From the NCBI GenBank assembly GCA_028641055.1, contig CM054060.1, positions 207,724,445 through 207,788,444 of the forward strand: a stretch of 64,000 bases of DNA, in the 5' to 3' direction. A program made the position numbers and the translations under genes. Every line of letters begins with the position of its first letter. Within the stretch, counting starts at the first letter, position 1. Positions 12,346 to 22,500 of the stretch are shown here, piece after piece. The DNA comes from Alopecurus myosuroides (taxonomy: Eukaryota; Streptophyta; Magnoliopsida; Poales; Poaceae). A model generated the notes under the pieces. It searched no databases. It saw only the letters and a list, made by a program, of their open reading frames with translations, and was not told the DNA's origin.

Positions 12346-12439
12346 AAAAAAAAAAAAGCGGGACAGATCCTGATCTGGATCTGGCCGCCCAAAAATTTCA
12401 AATTTCAAGTTTGAAGTGGTGGTGGTGGCCGTGGAGAGT

Positions 12440-12670
12440 ATGTGGTCGCTGGAGAAGTGGTGATACCCGTGGAGAGGAGGTGGGCCGGAGTAGTGGTTAT
12501 GGCCGGAGAGGAGGTGGTCGCCGGAGATGAGGTGGCTGCCGGAGTGGAGGTTGTCGCTGGAGATGAGGTGGCTGCCGGAGTGGAAGTGGTCGCCGGAGAT
12601 GAGGTGGCCGCCGGAGTGGAGGCCGTCGCGGGAGTGGAGGTTGTCGCCGGAGTGGACACGAGGAGGTTAT
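12440..12670 (+). repeat. 36-bp minisatellite
   Basis: Units of the form GAGGTGGCTGCCGGAGTGG + AGGTTGTCGCTGGAGAT repeat about five to six times with slight variation. All three plus frames stay open across the array, so long ORFs here (12442-12684 and shadows) are by-products of a 36-bp period and not evidence of a gene. Confidence 0.8.
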
Positions 12671-12714
12671 CGCCGGAGACGTGAGGTGGTGGTGGCCGGA
12701 GGAGGAAGGGAGAT

Positions 12715-13105
12715 GTATGCATACCATTACGATGGAGAAGTTATGGTGTATGAAAGACCACAGTACAAAGGGAAGTACAAGGAAATCGTTGACACCGATG
12801 TAAAATCAACAAATTTATTTTCTGTTAATCGCTAATATTTCTATGGTATATTATTCAGGACTAAAGTCTTCTGTCTACTTTGCAACCCAACATAGATGAT
12901 TGGAGAGCAGAATACTTATATGCCACGTTATTCAGCAACCACAACAAAGTTCAACTGCCAAAGGAATTTCTTGATTTGTGTCCACCAATACCAACATGTA
13001 AGTTAGTTGAAAGCTAGGTTTATTTTCTTCATACCAGACACAAGAATAAACATAACTAACAAGTTTCAGAACAATTTTTTCAGGAAGCACAACCCACGGA
13101 AGAAA
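12715..13105 (+). pseudogene. Unrecognised coding-like fragments
   Basis: Two short stretches have protein-like composition. One begins MYAYHYDGEVMVYERPQYKG (12714 on). The other reads DDWRAEYLYATLFSNHNKV and LPKEFLDLCPPIP (about 12895-12998). Both are bounded by possible splice signals. I do not recognise the family. The fragments may be exons of a gene piece carried by the CACTA element. Confidence 0.3.
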
Positions 13106-13189
13106 TCCCAGGACAGGGTGTACATACATCAAGGACTAAAAACGTCCAGAAGAGTTACCCGATACTACATGTACAAACTATCTATTAAT

Positions 13190-14300
13190 GGAAGTGCGCA
13201 AACGTTTATGTTGACATGTACACCAATGACCACGAGGGTAGTAGATGTATACAAACTGGGCTACTAGATGTACGCACAATGCACAACAGCGCTGCTGCTG
13301 GGATGAACACATTAATTGACACTGCATATTAATGATATATGTTACAGTAACTTGACACACGTTTTCCTCCACGTGTAGAGCCACAAAGATAGTAGATGTG
13401 TATCAACTATGTTCCTGGATGTACACACCTAGCTTTGAACCACGTACAATCGACAAATTACCAAAAAGTCACCAGCGCTGCTGCTGGAAAGTACACACTA
13501 CACGATACTGCTTGAACAAATTACGACCCCCTTTGATTCAAAGGAATAGCACAGGAATTTACTAGGATTAGATCCTGTAGGAAAATTTCCTATAAAAGTT
13601 GTTTGATTCATAGGATACATAGGAAAATTTCCCATACGAAATTTGTAGTACAAATCCCATAGGAAAATAACATGAGGTCCAACTTCATGGAAAATTTCCT
13701 TCACCACAATCAAAGGAAATGCTCTTTTTATAGGATTCACTTAGACATGGCATCCCAATCCTACAACAATCCTATTTCTATACATTTCCTATCCTATGAA
13801 TCAAATGAGCCCTACATGTTAGTGGATTTTTTCACACGTTTTTCTCCAGGTGTACAACCACAAAGCTATAGATGTGTATCCACTGTGCTACTAGGTGTAC
13901 ACACCAAGAATTATACAACGTACGTAAGACAAGTTACGCAAAGGACATCATCGCTGTTGATGGAATGTACATGTTAACTCATACTGCTTGTACATTCTAT
14001 ATGTTAAAGGAAATTTACACGTGTTTTTCTCAGCGTGTACAACGGCGAAGCTAGTGGATGTGTATCAACTATGCTAATGGATGTACAGACAGAACGTTAG
14101 AACCATGTACATGCGAGAAGTTACCCAAAGGACACCAGCGGTGCTGCTGGAATGTACATGTTAGCCGATACCACATGTACAACATATTTGTTAATGGAAG
14201 TTTGCCCGTATTTTTTGTCCACATGTACAACCCACGACACCGAGGATAGAAGTTGTATATCTTATCTGTTTCCCGATGTACACATGAAATGTTACGACGA
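13190..14300 (+). repeat. Tandem array of roughly 185-bp units
   Basis: Five units share the anchor GTGTACAACCACAAAGCTAG, then GATGTGTATCAACTATG and GGATGTACACAC, with a GCTGCTGCTGGAATGTACA segment. Anchors lie near 13217, 13372, 13850, 14034 and 14222. Spacing is 155-187 bp once the 288-bp MITE is removed. Units are strongly diverged. No coding frame is shared across units. Confidence 0.75.
13525..13812. mobile_element. Tourist-like MITE (PIF/Harbinger type), 288 bp
   Basis: The left end GACCCCCTTTGATTCAAAGG and the right end CCTATGAATCAAATGAGCCC form an imperfect terminal inverted repeat of about 20 bp. TAC lies on both sides (13522-13524 and 13813-13815). That is a 3-bp duplication, as in this superfamily, though TWA is the usual target. 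The body is AT-rich with many AGGAAAATTTCC motifs and no coding capacity. It splits one unit of the tandem array. Confidence 0.8.
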
Positions 14301-14578
14301 AAAAATAAACAGACCAAAAGGTACAACAACCATAATTCAACAAGAGGAGGAAGGTACTACCAACAATGTAAGCCACTGTAATTCATAATACTTAATACAG
14401 TACAATAAAAAGTTTCCGGATAATTTAAAACTTACAAAGAGACTGTCACTCGAAACAAACAAATGAAGAACTGTATGTCAAACTACACTAGATAAAAATA
14501 ACACTATCATATAAGTATATAGTTCATGTATACTTTTGGGTAAACTATCATATAACCAACCAAGAGTGCGAGTATCTA
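14300..14578. other. AT-rich spacer without a gene
   Basis: I see nothing beyond AT-rich sequence between the tandem array and the stop codon of the F-box fragment. The ORF at 14648-14863 is a shadow of the minus-strand exon. Confidence 0.5.
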
Positions 14579-15949
14579 CTAAGGGTCATTGTCGGAGCCA
14601 GCCTCAAGATCTTGAGTGAGTGTCGGCATGAACCAAATAGGTGACTCATGATACTGACCCCAGCCAATCGCACCGTGAAACAAAGAAGATCCAATAGCAA
14701 CGCCTTCGTTTACAGGTATACGACACCAATCAGGGAAAAGGGACGGAGCCCCGTTACAGCGCTCGTGCGAAGCAAATATACAGTTAGCTCAGAACACATG
14801 GATGATCGCCCCAGCATTTTCACCAAGTTCATGTGGAGCATCAAGGAAAAAAGGGTAGTTTAATCCAACAAAGAGAGAACCACCTTGAAGATCTTCCTCC
14901 CTCACCCAGTCAGAACCATCTACAGGGTCAACAAGATGGACATCTTTCGAGTAGACAAAACAACGAACAGGTGGATAGTTGTGCAGCTCTCTATTTTCCA
15001 TATGAATTATTGGAGAACCTTCAACTTCTGGATAGCCAATGATACGAACCCAAACGATGTTGCCACCAAAAACGCCACCAAGATCAGAAGAAAGGAACCA
15101 ACGACTTGCTGCAATATCAATGGCACCATCAGCAATTCCCTGCATTGCTTCAATGTCTTTTAACACAGGAGCACGTATGACACGGGGTGCTGCACCACAT
15201 CATGTTATAGAGGAAAAAATTGATTACTGCCAACAAAGGAAAAAACACTAAAATAAATTAACAACACTGACAGAGTATTGATTTTGATACTAAAAACACT
15301 AATCAGAGACGATTCAAATTCATCCCACGGAAAGTTAACGAATACTGACAACAATAAAATGAACGATCTATAAAAAATAATCACAATTACGATAAGTGGG
15401 TAGAAACATAAAAATATGGATTCAACAGGCAGATCATTAGAAAAATAAAATGAAAATATATTGAGATGTATAAAATTTGGAAACTAACCCCATTCCAGAG
15501 GATCCCACACAAGAACATCCCCTTGGGGCTCGACGACAATGTATATTACTTGATTGTACATAATAGCATTGACATACGTTGACGGTGCGAGAGAATTATT
15601 CTTAAGAATCCTCCATTGAGGATCAAGACCACCCCGCATGATAGCAACAACTTTGTCAAACACTGCTACAAGATCGTAATGCCATACACCATTCACAACG
15701 AATGGCTCATTCGTTATCGGGATCTTCAGCAGTTTCAGATTATGCATCATGTTGAAATGATACCTGAACGGATCATATGAATGAATACCAACATTACGGA
15801 TAGTTGGAACTTCAATCTCCTCCCTGGTGTAGATGTTGAACAGATACCAACGTTCACCATCATGCACAAGTGCCATCTATTCACCATAAGCACCAACCCA
15901 GTGCGTGTTTGCACGGCCAAGAGATCTACTAGGAATTAATGCTCTTGAC
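14579..15949 (-). pseudogene. F-box/DUF295 (KIB1-4 beta-propeller) gene fragment, two exons
   Basis: On the minus strand, exon 1 (15949 to about 15488) reads RANTHWVGAYGE, MALVHDGERWYLFNIYTREE, VNGVWHYDLVAVFDKV and NQVIYIVVEPQGDVLVWDPL. A GT donor near 15487 and an AG acceptor near 15194 bound an intron of about 0.3 kb. Exon 2 reads IVWVRIIGYPE, CFVYSKDVHLVDPVDGSDWV, LFVGLNYPFFLDAPHELGEN and PIWFMPTLTQDL, ending with TAG at 14579-14581. Spacing and motifs (YPFFLD..HELGEN, final WFMPTLTQ) match grass F-box proteins with a DUF295/KIB1-4 domain, whose members bind SCF substrates. The F-box half is missing because the LTR at 15950 truncates it. Two in-frame stops (before MALVHD and after IIHVF) show it is dead. 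It was probably captured by the CACTA element. Confidence 0.7.
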
Positions 15950-17135
15950 TGTCACACCCCAGATTTGGGACACTTGTAACACATGAGGGAGACCATTTTT
16001 GTGAGCCAACAAAAACTTTTTAATGACCTTGTGTAATCCAACATTATGTATTGAACCATGGTTATCTATGCAATGCAAGCAAATTTGATTCAAAAATCAT
16101 TCACTTTGTTTATGATGTTTTCTGAATATTTCTGGATTGTTTTCCACCTGGTGTTTCCAAAGTTGTTCATCAAAATTCATGTGGCAATGTTGTAATCAAC
16201 TTATAATTAATATTTGGATTGATTAGAATCAAGAAAACAATTTTACAAAGGTTTAATCGCATGTTTTCCTTAGGATTTTCTATTAAGAACCATTTCTGAA
16301 AAATAATCCAATTAGGTGTTTTCACCCTTGTTATATATATGCTAGAGAGTCACATTTTGTATTTTCTTGGCATGGATGTGATCTCTGTTATATGGACTAC
16401 AAATTGGTTAGCTTGGTTTTAAAATTGGAATCATAGAAACAATCAATTGCTTGATGTTTTTGTGTTAAAAAAAGAAGTACGATTTTGTGATTTTTAGAAA
16501 ACAGAGAAAAAACCCAAACTAGCCGTTCTTCCACCTTGTTTTCATTGATAATTTGAATTTCAAATTTGGTTTCTTTTGCTGTTTATGAAAGTAAAAATGT
16601 TGCTTAACAGAACAATACTTGGAAAACAAAATTTGAATAAGTTTTGGTTCATGAAAACAACTAAAACATTTGGCTAATCCACTCTGTAAACCAACACTCA
16701 GAAAAAATCTAAGTCTGAAAACTGAAACTGAATTTTTCAGAAAACAGTAAAATTGGACCAAATTCAAATGCTCATAACTTTTTATTGGATGAACCAAATG
16801 CTGCACGGTTTGGAGCTTCTAGAAGCCTAGTCAGCACCCATCATTTTCAACCCTTAGCCACCAAGTTGCTCTAACCACCGAGGGGGAGATAGAGTGATCT
16901 TCAGAGGTGAAAACGGGCGGGTGCAGTATGGGCACGGCCTGACAGGCTTGCCCCTGTCGTGTGCCACAGTGCAACCCCGCCGTTTTCCCTTCGACCGTTG
17001 GCCTTTGACTCGCCTAGTCGTGCCCCTGGCCAGGCCCAAGAGCCAAATGGCATGGCATGGGCATGCTAGAGCGCGCACGGGCGCGTCTCACTGACGCCCG
17101 TGGCCACCCGGGCGTGCACACTGCCGCCCCGCCCC

Positions 17136-17142
17136 TATAAAG
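17136..17142 (+). promoter_or_regulatory. LTR TATA box
   Basis: TATAAAG stands in a GC-rich context about 1.19 kb into the LTR, followed at about 30 bp by a C/T-rich initiator-like stretch. Confidence 0.6.
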
Positions 17143-20100
17143 CCATGCCCAGGCCACGGTCCTTGCTACCACTTTCTCACTCACTCACTCACTCGCCCTA
17201 GACACCGCAACGAGCTCGAGAGAGCATCAGCTAGCGTAGAATCGCCGGAGAGCACCGAGGCCACCACGGACGGTCGAGGTGAAATACTCACGGCTCAAGC
17301 CATCCCCACCCTCTCTGTCACTCTGGAATGAACCCCCACCCTCCGTAGACCGTGCTTGATGTTCCCCGTGGCTCCTCGTTTCCAGGAACGCCGGAGAGCA
17401 CGTCGGAGCCGCCGCGGGACACATGCACCGCTCCGTGGATTGGAGCTACCCCGAGCCACGAACTCAGCGCCCCTGCACAGCCCCAAGCCTCTTTGACCTC
17501 ATCGACCACTCGCCACCATTCTGCACCCCCCTAGGTGAGGTATTTCTTCCTAGCTCACCGTCGGCCACGCGCTATCTCGCCGGAGAGAAAAGAAAAGAGA
17601 GAAGAAAGAGGCGATGACCGTGCGCGTAGATCTAAAGATCTACGGCCACGTTTGAACCGCGAACTGGTACGCGTTCTTCGCGCGCGCCGTGGAAGCGAGG
17701 CGGGCCGCGGAGCGCTAATGGGCCGTGTGCCCGTGTGCTGCTCAGCCCGCGGCAGTTTTCTTTTTCCATTTCTAAAATGAACTGAATCTGCTGTTTTGCT
17801 TTAATCGTGGTAAAAATAGTTAAACTCAAAAATAAAATGAACCATAATTACCCGAGGTGTATGAACTAAACCTTGAACGGATGCAACTTGCAGAACTGGA
17901 TTTGAACCTTGTATGAACGAATGAAAAATGTTAAACTGGGCACTGTCTGTTAAGGAAACAATGAAATAACTTTTTATTGGAATGGTTAAAATGTGCAAAC
18001 TAAAATTCCTGGAGTAGCCCTTGAATAGATCTACAATTATAACTTGAGCTCGCCTCAAGGTGAGCTACCTTTTGAAAATGACATTAAGTTTGGTAAAAGT
18101 CCAGTAGCCTGTTCTGTGATTTGTAGGATTTATTTTACAACACTTTTTGAGGTGAATCCAATTGGATCTGTTAGATATTGGATAGATATGTAATATCCTA
18201 TCTTTGTGTGATTTTTAGAACTCTAGATTTATTTTGGCAAAGAGATCTAAGTTTTTGTACTTTTCTGTTAGGAATAAAATAAGTAGATTTGATTTGTAAA
18301 TAATTGCTTGCTAGTGTTATTCTGTTTTCTAGCATGTTTAAATGTTGTTTTGAGTGTTATCATGTTTTTTCTCACATATATACCATGTTATAAAGTTTAT
18401 GCATGTTTAGGATTTGTTTGAAACTAGTATGAGCATAGGAGTAATGTCTAGTTTATTTCTATTTAATTTTGTAGGTGGAAATGACTAGCTAGATTTTTTC
18501 CTAAGTTATTATGAGTGTTTTCACATGGATCCAGTACCATTTTGGTACTGGTTATTACTTGTTTTCATCTCTGTAAGGGTACATTTATTTCTTTAGAGAT
18601 GCATGTGTAGATTTAATATTTATTACTAGTAGTATTGTTTTCACTAGAATATCTTGTAGTATTTTTTACTTAGAATATTTTTGTTTTCCACAAGTTGGAC
18701 CAGAGGCTAAATACCTCTTAAATTACATGGAAAACTTAGTGGAACACCCACTGGTTCCATCTCATTTGGTTGAGAAATGATTTATCTCAACCATAGTAGT
18801 GTAGTAATAATAATGAATATTATTCTTTTTGAGTGTATGCTTGTGTAGGTTTGTTTTGTGAACTTGTGTGTTATTTTTGTGTGTTCATTACTTGCTGTAT
18901 GTTATAGTTGAGTGTAACTTCTGTCTTAGTTTGGTTCTGATTGAGTGTTATTAATTTTATTTTGCGACGATAGAAACAGAAGAAGAGGTAGTTGGAGCAG
19001 GATGTTATTACTACCACTCCTGCTGTGATCACGAGCAAGACCCTCGTTTCCTCCAAGGCAAGTCATCCTTAAATCTTGATGTTATTCCTAATTATCATTA
19101 TCTATCATGCAACATCTACTTCTAAAGTTTTCAAAAACTTGATTACCAAAAACTATTTTATTGAGTGAATATTACTATTATTATTATGTAGTATATTATC
19201 ACTTTGCCATTAGTCAACTTGGTGTTACCAAGCCTTTAGCCACCATAAGGTATATAAATACTTCCTAAGAAAATAATCTTGAGTCCCTAAGTGGACACCT
19301 TTAAAATGTGCTTTTGCAAACAAAATGGTTCTATGAAGAGTCCACGGTGGAAAGGCGGGACCTTGTTCACCGGGGGAGCTAAGGAGTTGTTTTCAAATGT
19401 TTTACAAAAGGCACATAACCTAGTCTTCGCTGGACAACCAAGAAGTACTACCACTCTACCCCGACATGGGTACGGGGCCTATCTAGATACTTGAACTTGT
19501 TAGTGTGTGTTTCATTCCAAGATGCTATAGAGAGGATGATTCTCTGAAGCGAAGTCTCGCCAGGAGGGAGAAACGGGACATACACAGTGAGGGATTAAGT
19601 TCTCCTCCGGAAGCGACAGTTGGGTCTCCTAACAAGGCAGGGTGGGACCTGGTGCTGAGGAGAACACCCCACCTGAAGGAATGAGCATATACTAGCTTGT
19701 GTCAGAGTGGACATTTAGGATCATTCTTCTGATGCTTGCATATCGCTGTGTCGATCCATGGGTGGTTCATGGCAGATGATTGGATCTAGTGGAATGTGTA
19801 CACCTCTGCAGAGCAAAACTATTCCGAATAGCCGAGCCCTCAGATATGGGCAGTTGAAAGGCCATGTAGCTACTATTGTGTCAAGTTTTCAAAATGTGTT
19901 TTTTTAAAGACTTGTACCTCGGAGGTACTTATGAAGGATCTGGACATGTTGCTTCATGAAGTTTTGCAAAGAAAACCTTCTTTCATAAAACCTCTTGTAC
20001 ATGCGATGTCTACAAGAGAAAAAAAACTTATATTATTTTCTTCTGAAGTATCTTCTTCAACGACGGTATAGATAAAATGAATGCAACTATGATGTCATCT

Positions 20101-20432
20101 TAGATGTACATCATGGGTAGTGAGCCCTATTTATAGCCTACCTATCCACCATATAAGCATGATGTATTTTGTAAGTGTATGAACGATGACTTGCTGAGTA
20201 CATTCAAAAGTACTCATATTGGTTTCGCCCCTGGCTATTTACTTGGCCAGACTTTGAGGAGACGCCTTTGGAGTAGGAATACGAGGAAGGGTACTACTCT
20301 GACGACTACGCGAACTAGGCCCGGCTCCTGGTCAGCAGCCTGTCGGTAACGGCGTGACATGGGCTACCTACGTGTGTTTTCCTTCCGCTGTGTTTGTGAG
20401 TTGTGAGACTTTGCCTGTCCTGCGTGACAGCT

Positions 20433-20438
20433 AATAAA
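20433..20438 (+). promoter_or_regulatory. LTR poly-A signal
   Basis: AATAAA lies 160 bp before the LTR end, followed by TG-rich sequence, as expected for the retrotransposon 3' processing signal. Confidence 0.5.
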
Positions 20439-20601
20439 GACTTGGTCATGTGACCATCGTCTTGTAAGACTGTTGTTATTCGTGTAATGGGTAATGTATC
20501 TGTGTACCACTTCGTATGTTGTTCATGACTGAATTTCTTGGGATCGTGAATGTATTCATAGGAGGGGTTCTGGACCTTCCGGTTTGGGGGCCCTATAAAG
20601 T

Positions 20602-20613
20602 TGGTATCATAGC
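20602..20613 (+). promoter_or_regulatory. Primer-binding site (initiator tRNA-Met type)
   Basis: TGGTATCATAGC differs by one base from the usual TGGTATCAGAGC complement of the initiator tRNA-Met 3' end. It fixes the LTR end and the plus orientation. Confidence 0.75.
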
Positions 20614-20840
20614 TATCCTGACCCTAGGAGCCCTTAGTTAGCATGGAAGTCAACTAGTACTCTATACATATATATAATAATATACTTAACTGACTAACCT
20701 TTAAAAGATTCTTATACCTATCTTCCCTATTTTCTCAAACTCTACTTACATTAAGTTATATCATGTTCGACTCTAAAATTTTGCACACTTGGGTCTAACT
20801 AAATCTCACTTAAAATTTTGTGTAGACGGACGTTGTTTAC

Positions 20841-21701
20841 ATGGAGGCGTGCCAGTTGGGACTGGCCAGGGACTTCCCTTTTCGCTTCGAGCGAAGACTC
20901 GTCACGATGACCGAGCTTCTTGACCGTCCCGTTCCCGAGCTGCAGGGAGGGATGATCACCGGGACTCCCATAGAGGGAGAGTGGTTGGTGGAGTGTATGA
21001 TACGCCCTCAACATACTACTCCTACCGCGGAGGCTTTCTTCTTTGCCACCGTCGAGCCCTCCTGGCAGGAGGGAGCAGTACGCGTGATCCAGGAGCCTAT
21101 AGCGCGTCTGGCTCACGTACGGGACTATCAGTTCGTGGGGTCCAGCTACGAGTTCCTCGGGAGGAGGGATGAGACCGGCACACCCGTTGCCGTGTCTCAG
21201 GACTTCGCGGGACTCGGTGAGCATCAGGATGACATGGAGGTTCTACTTTACCGCACGCAGCGTCGTCTGGATGATATGAGCATCCTGCAGCGCACCACTG
21301 CTGCAGAGTGCCGTCATCTCTGTACCCATCTGGGGAAGACGATGCTCGATCTCGAGGAAGCTACTGCGCGATCCCGAGCCTTGGAGAGACAGCTACGGAC
21401 CACTCGCCGGGCCCGTACCCATCTCACCACCAAGGTGGGATCCCTTCAGGAGGCCAACGCAATTCTGCGTGAGCGCCTGAAGACCTCTAGGGAGGACTTG
21501 GCCACTCGAGATTCCACACTCGAGGAGTTAGAGGAGGAGAACTCCGAGCTCCGCAGGGAGAACGAGGATCTCCTTGTCGACGATGACGTCATGTCCGATG
21601 CTGAGGGCATGGACATGAGCGAGCAGAGTCTACAGGAGGACGACGACTCCGTTGAAAAGGAGGACCTAGAGGAGCTCCTCTTCAACGTCGACAGTACTTA
21701 G
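20841..21701 (+). CDS. Leader ORF between PBS and gag, 286 aa, unknown function
   Basis: This is an uninterrupted 286-codon frame in the leader of an element whose gag and pol are otherwise broken. The N-terminal half contains EPSWQEGAVRVIQEPIARL and FLGRRDETGTPV; this P-W-x5-R-x2-QE...GRRDE.G.P pattern is one I associate with repetitive hypothetical proteins of grasses. Residues 150-235 are heptad-rich and charged (LEEATARSRALERQLRTTRR, LKTSREDLATRDSTLEELEE), a likely coiled coil. The C-terminus is very acidic. No zinc finger, protease or membrane segment is seen. The first ATG is used because it opens the frame. It lies 230 nt after the PBS and 337 nt before gag in the same orientation, so it would be read from the same transcript. 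Function unknown; an RNA- or chromatin-related accessory role is only a guess. Confidence 0.6.
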   Translation: MEACQLGLARDFPFRFERRLVTMTELLDRPVPELQGGMITGTPIEGEWLVECMIRPQHTTPTAEAFFFATVEPSWQEGAVRVIQEPIARLAHVRDYQFVGSSYEFLGRRDETGTPVAVSQDFAGLGEHQDDMEVLLYRTQRRLDDMSILQRTTAAECRHLCTHLGKTMLDLEEATARSRALERQLRTTRRARTHLTTKVGSLQEANAILRERLKTSREDLATRDSTLEELEEENSELRRENEDLLVDDDVMSDAEGMDMSEQSLQEDDDSVEKEDLEELLFNVDST

Positions 21702-22038
21702 GACTAGTCGTAGTGCCTCCTAGTTGTGGAGTAGTGCCAGTTAGATGTACGCCTACCCTATAAGGCGAATCCCCCCGATGTAGCTCTTAGGAGCATAGTT
21801 GTGGTAGATGTCTGTTGGAGTGTTGTGCTATGTAGGACTTGATGCTATGAGTATGAGGTTTGTCTGTATGATAACTATGTTTGGAGATTGTCTCAACCCT
21901 TAAAAAATGGTTACCCTAATTAAATCACTTGTCTTTTCCATTTTGGCTTTGAGACACTCTTTTGATTGTTCGAATTTTTAAGCGTTCTGAAAACAATAAG
22001 TCTTGCTGCATAGTCTTACACATGTTTCACTAAACAGC
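21702..22038 (+). other. Spacer between leader ORF and gag
   Basis: I see no gene in these 337 bases. GC-poor sequence with TGTAG-rich stretches leads up to the gag ATG. Confidence 0.5.
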
Positions 22039-22500
22039 ATGCCGCCGCGTCGGGAACCACCACCCACACCCCCGCCGTCAATGGAGGCATTGCTAGCACT
22101 TATGATGGAGGACCGCCAGGCCACTAGAGACGAGAGTGCTGCCACAGTTGCTGCCCTGCAGCAGTTGGCCGCTGCCAGCGCCAACAACAATAACAACAAT
22201 GGCGATGACAATTGTAATGGTGGACGCTCGAAGCTGAAGGTGTTTCAGCAGACCAATCCTCCGGTGTTCACGAAGATCGTGGAACCACTTGACGCTGACG
22301 ATTGGCTTCGCACCATCACCAACGATCTGAAAGTGGCAGGAGTTGATGAAAATGACAAGGTGCTTTTCCGCCACCCATTTTCTTGTTGGACCAGCGAGGA
22401 CTTGGTGGGAGACCACCTGTGACACCGTCGCTCCTGATTAAGTGTTCACCTGGGAAGACTTCTCTGCCCATTTCCGCAAGTATCACATCCCTCAGGGGTG
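22039..22500 (+). pseudogene. Gypsy gag, N-terminal part (frameshifted)
   Basis: The frame from ATG 22039 reads MPPRREPPPTPPPSMEALLA, an Asn-rich linker, then LKVFQQTNPPVFTKIVEPLD, DADDWLRTITNDLKVAG and ENDKVLF. This is the usual start of the retrotransposon gag domain in Tekay-type grass gypsy elements. After codon 110 the frame shifts: the continuation (THFLVGPARTWWETTCDTVA) is in another frame and has a TAA, and a second shift occurs at about 22497 before [11 protein letters not shown]. Gag would form the virus-like particle in the cytoplasm. This copy cannot. Confidence 0.8.

Larger units (their letters stand above)
12107..15949. mobile_element. CACTA DNA transposon, one end and body (other end not in window)
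   Basis: The terminus CACTACTAGGAAAAAGG (12107-12123) is a canonical CACTA end. TTA (12104-12106) is the expected 3-bp target duplication. It interrupts the gypsy pol frame at 11877-12106. Subterminal repeats, a minisatellite, a tandem array, a MITE and an F-box gene fragment follow. At 15950 an LTR retrotransposon is inserted. The opposite terminus (CCTAGTAGTG) was not found, and no CACTA transposase is visible, so this is a non-autonomous or fragmentary copy. The region at 29.25-31.66 kb may belong to the same body. Confidence 0.75.
15950..20597 (+). mobile_element. 5' LTR (4.65 kb) of a gypsy retrotransposon
   Basis: The LTR starts TGTCACACCCC at 15950 inside the F-box fragment. It ends near 20597 (CCCTATA, a mutated CA end), four bases before a primer-binding site. 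A TATA box (CCTATAAAGCC, TATAAAG at 17136-17142) is followed by a CACTCACTCACTCACT leader typical of a transcription start. A poly-A signal AATAAA lies at 20433-20438. The transcribed repeat would then be about 3.3 kb, unusually long. ORFs at 17227-17829 lie in the GC-rich leader, overlap on both strands and show no domain. The rest is AT-rich non-coding sequence. The matching 3' LTR is not in the window. Confidence 0.8.

Noticed and set aside
12405..12835. Several overlapping ORFs on both strands of 70-130 codons
   Set aside because: They arise from a 36-bp minisatellite that keeps all frames open.
20976..21224. Minus-strand ORF opposite the leader ORF
   Set aside because: Shadow of the 286-aa plus-strand frame, in GC-rich codons.
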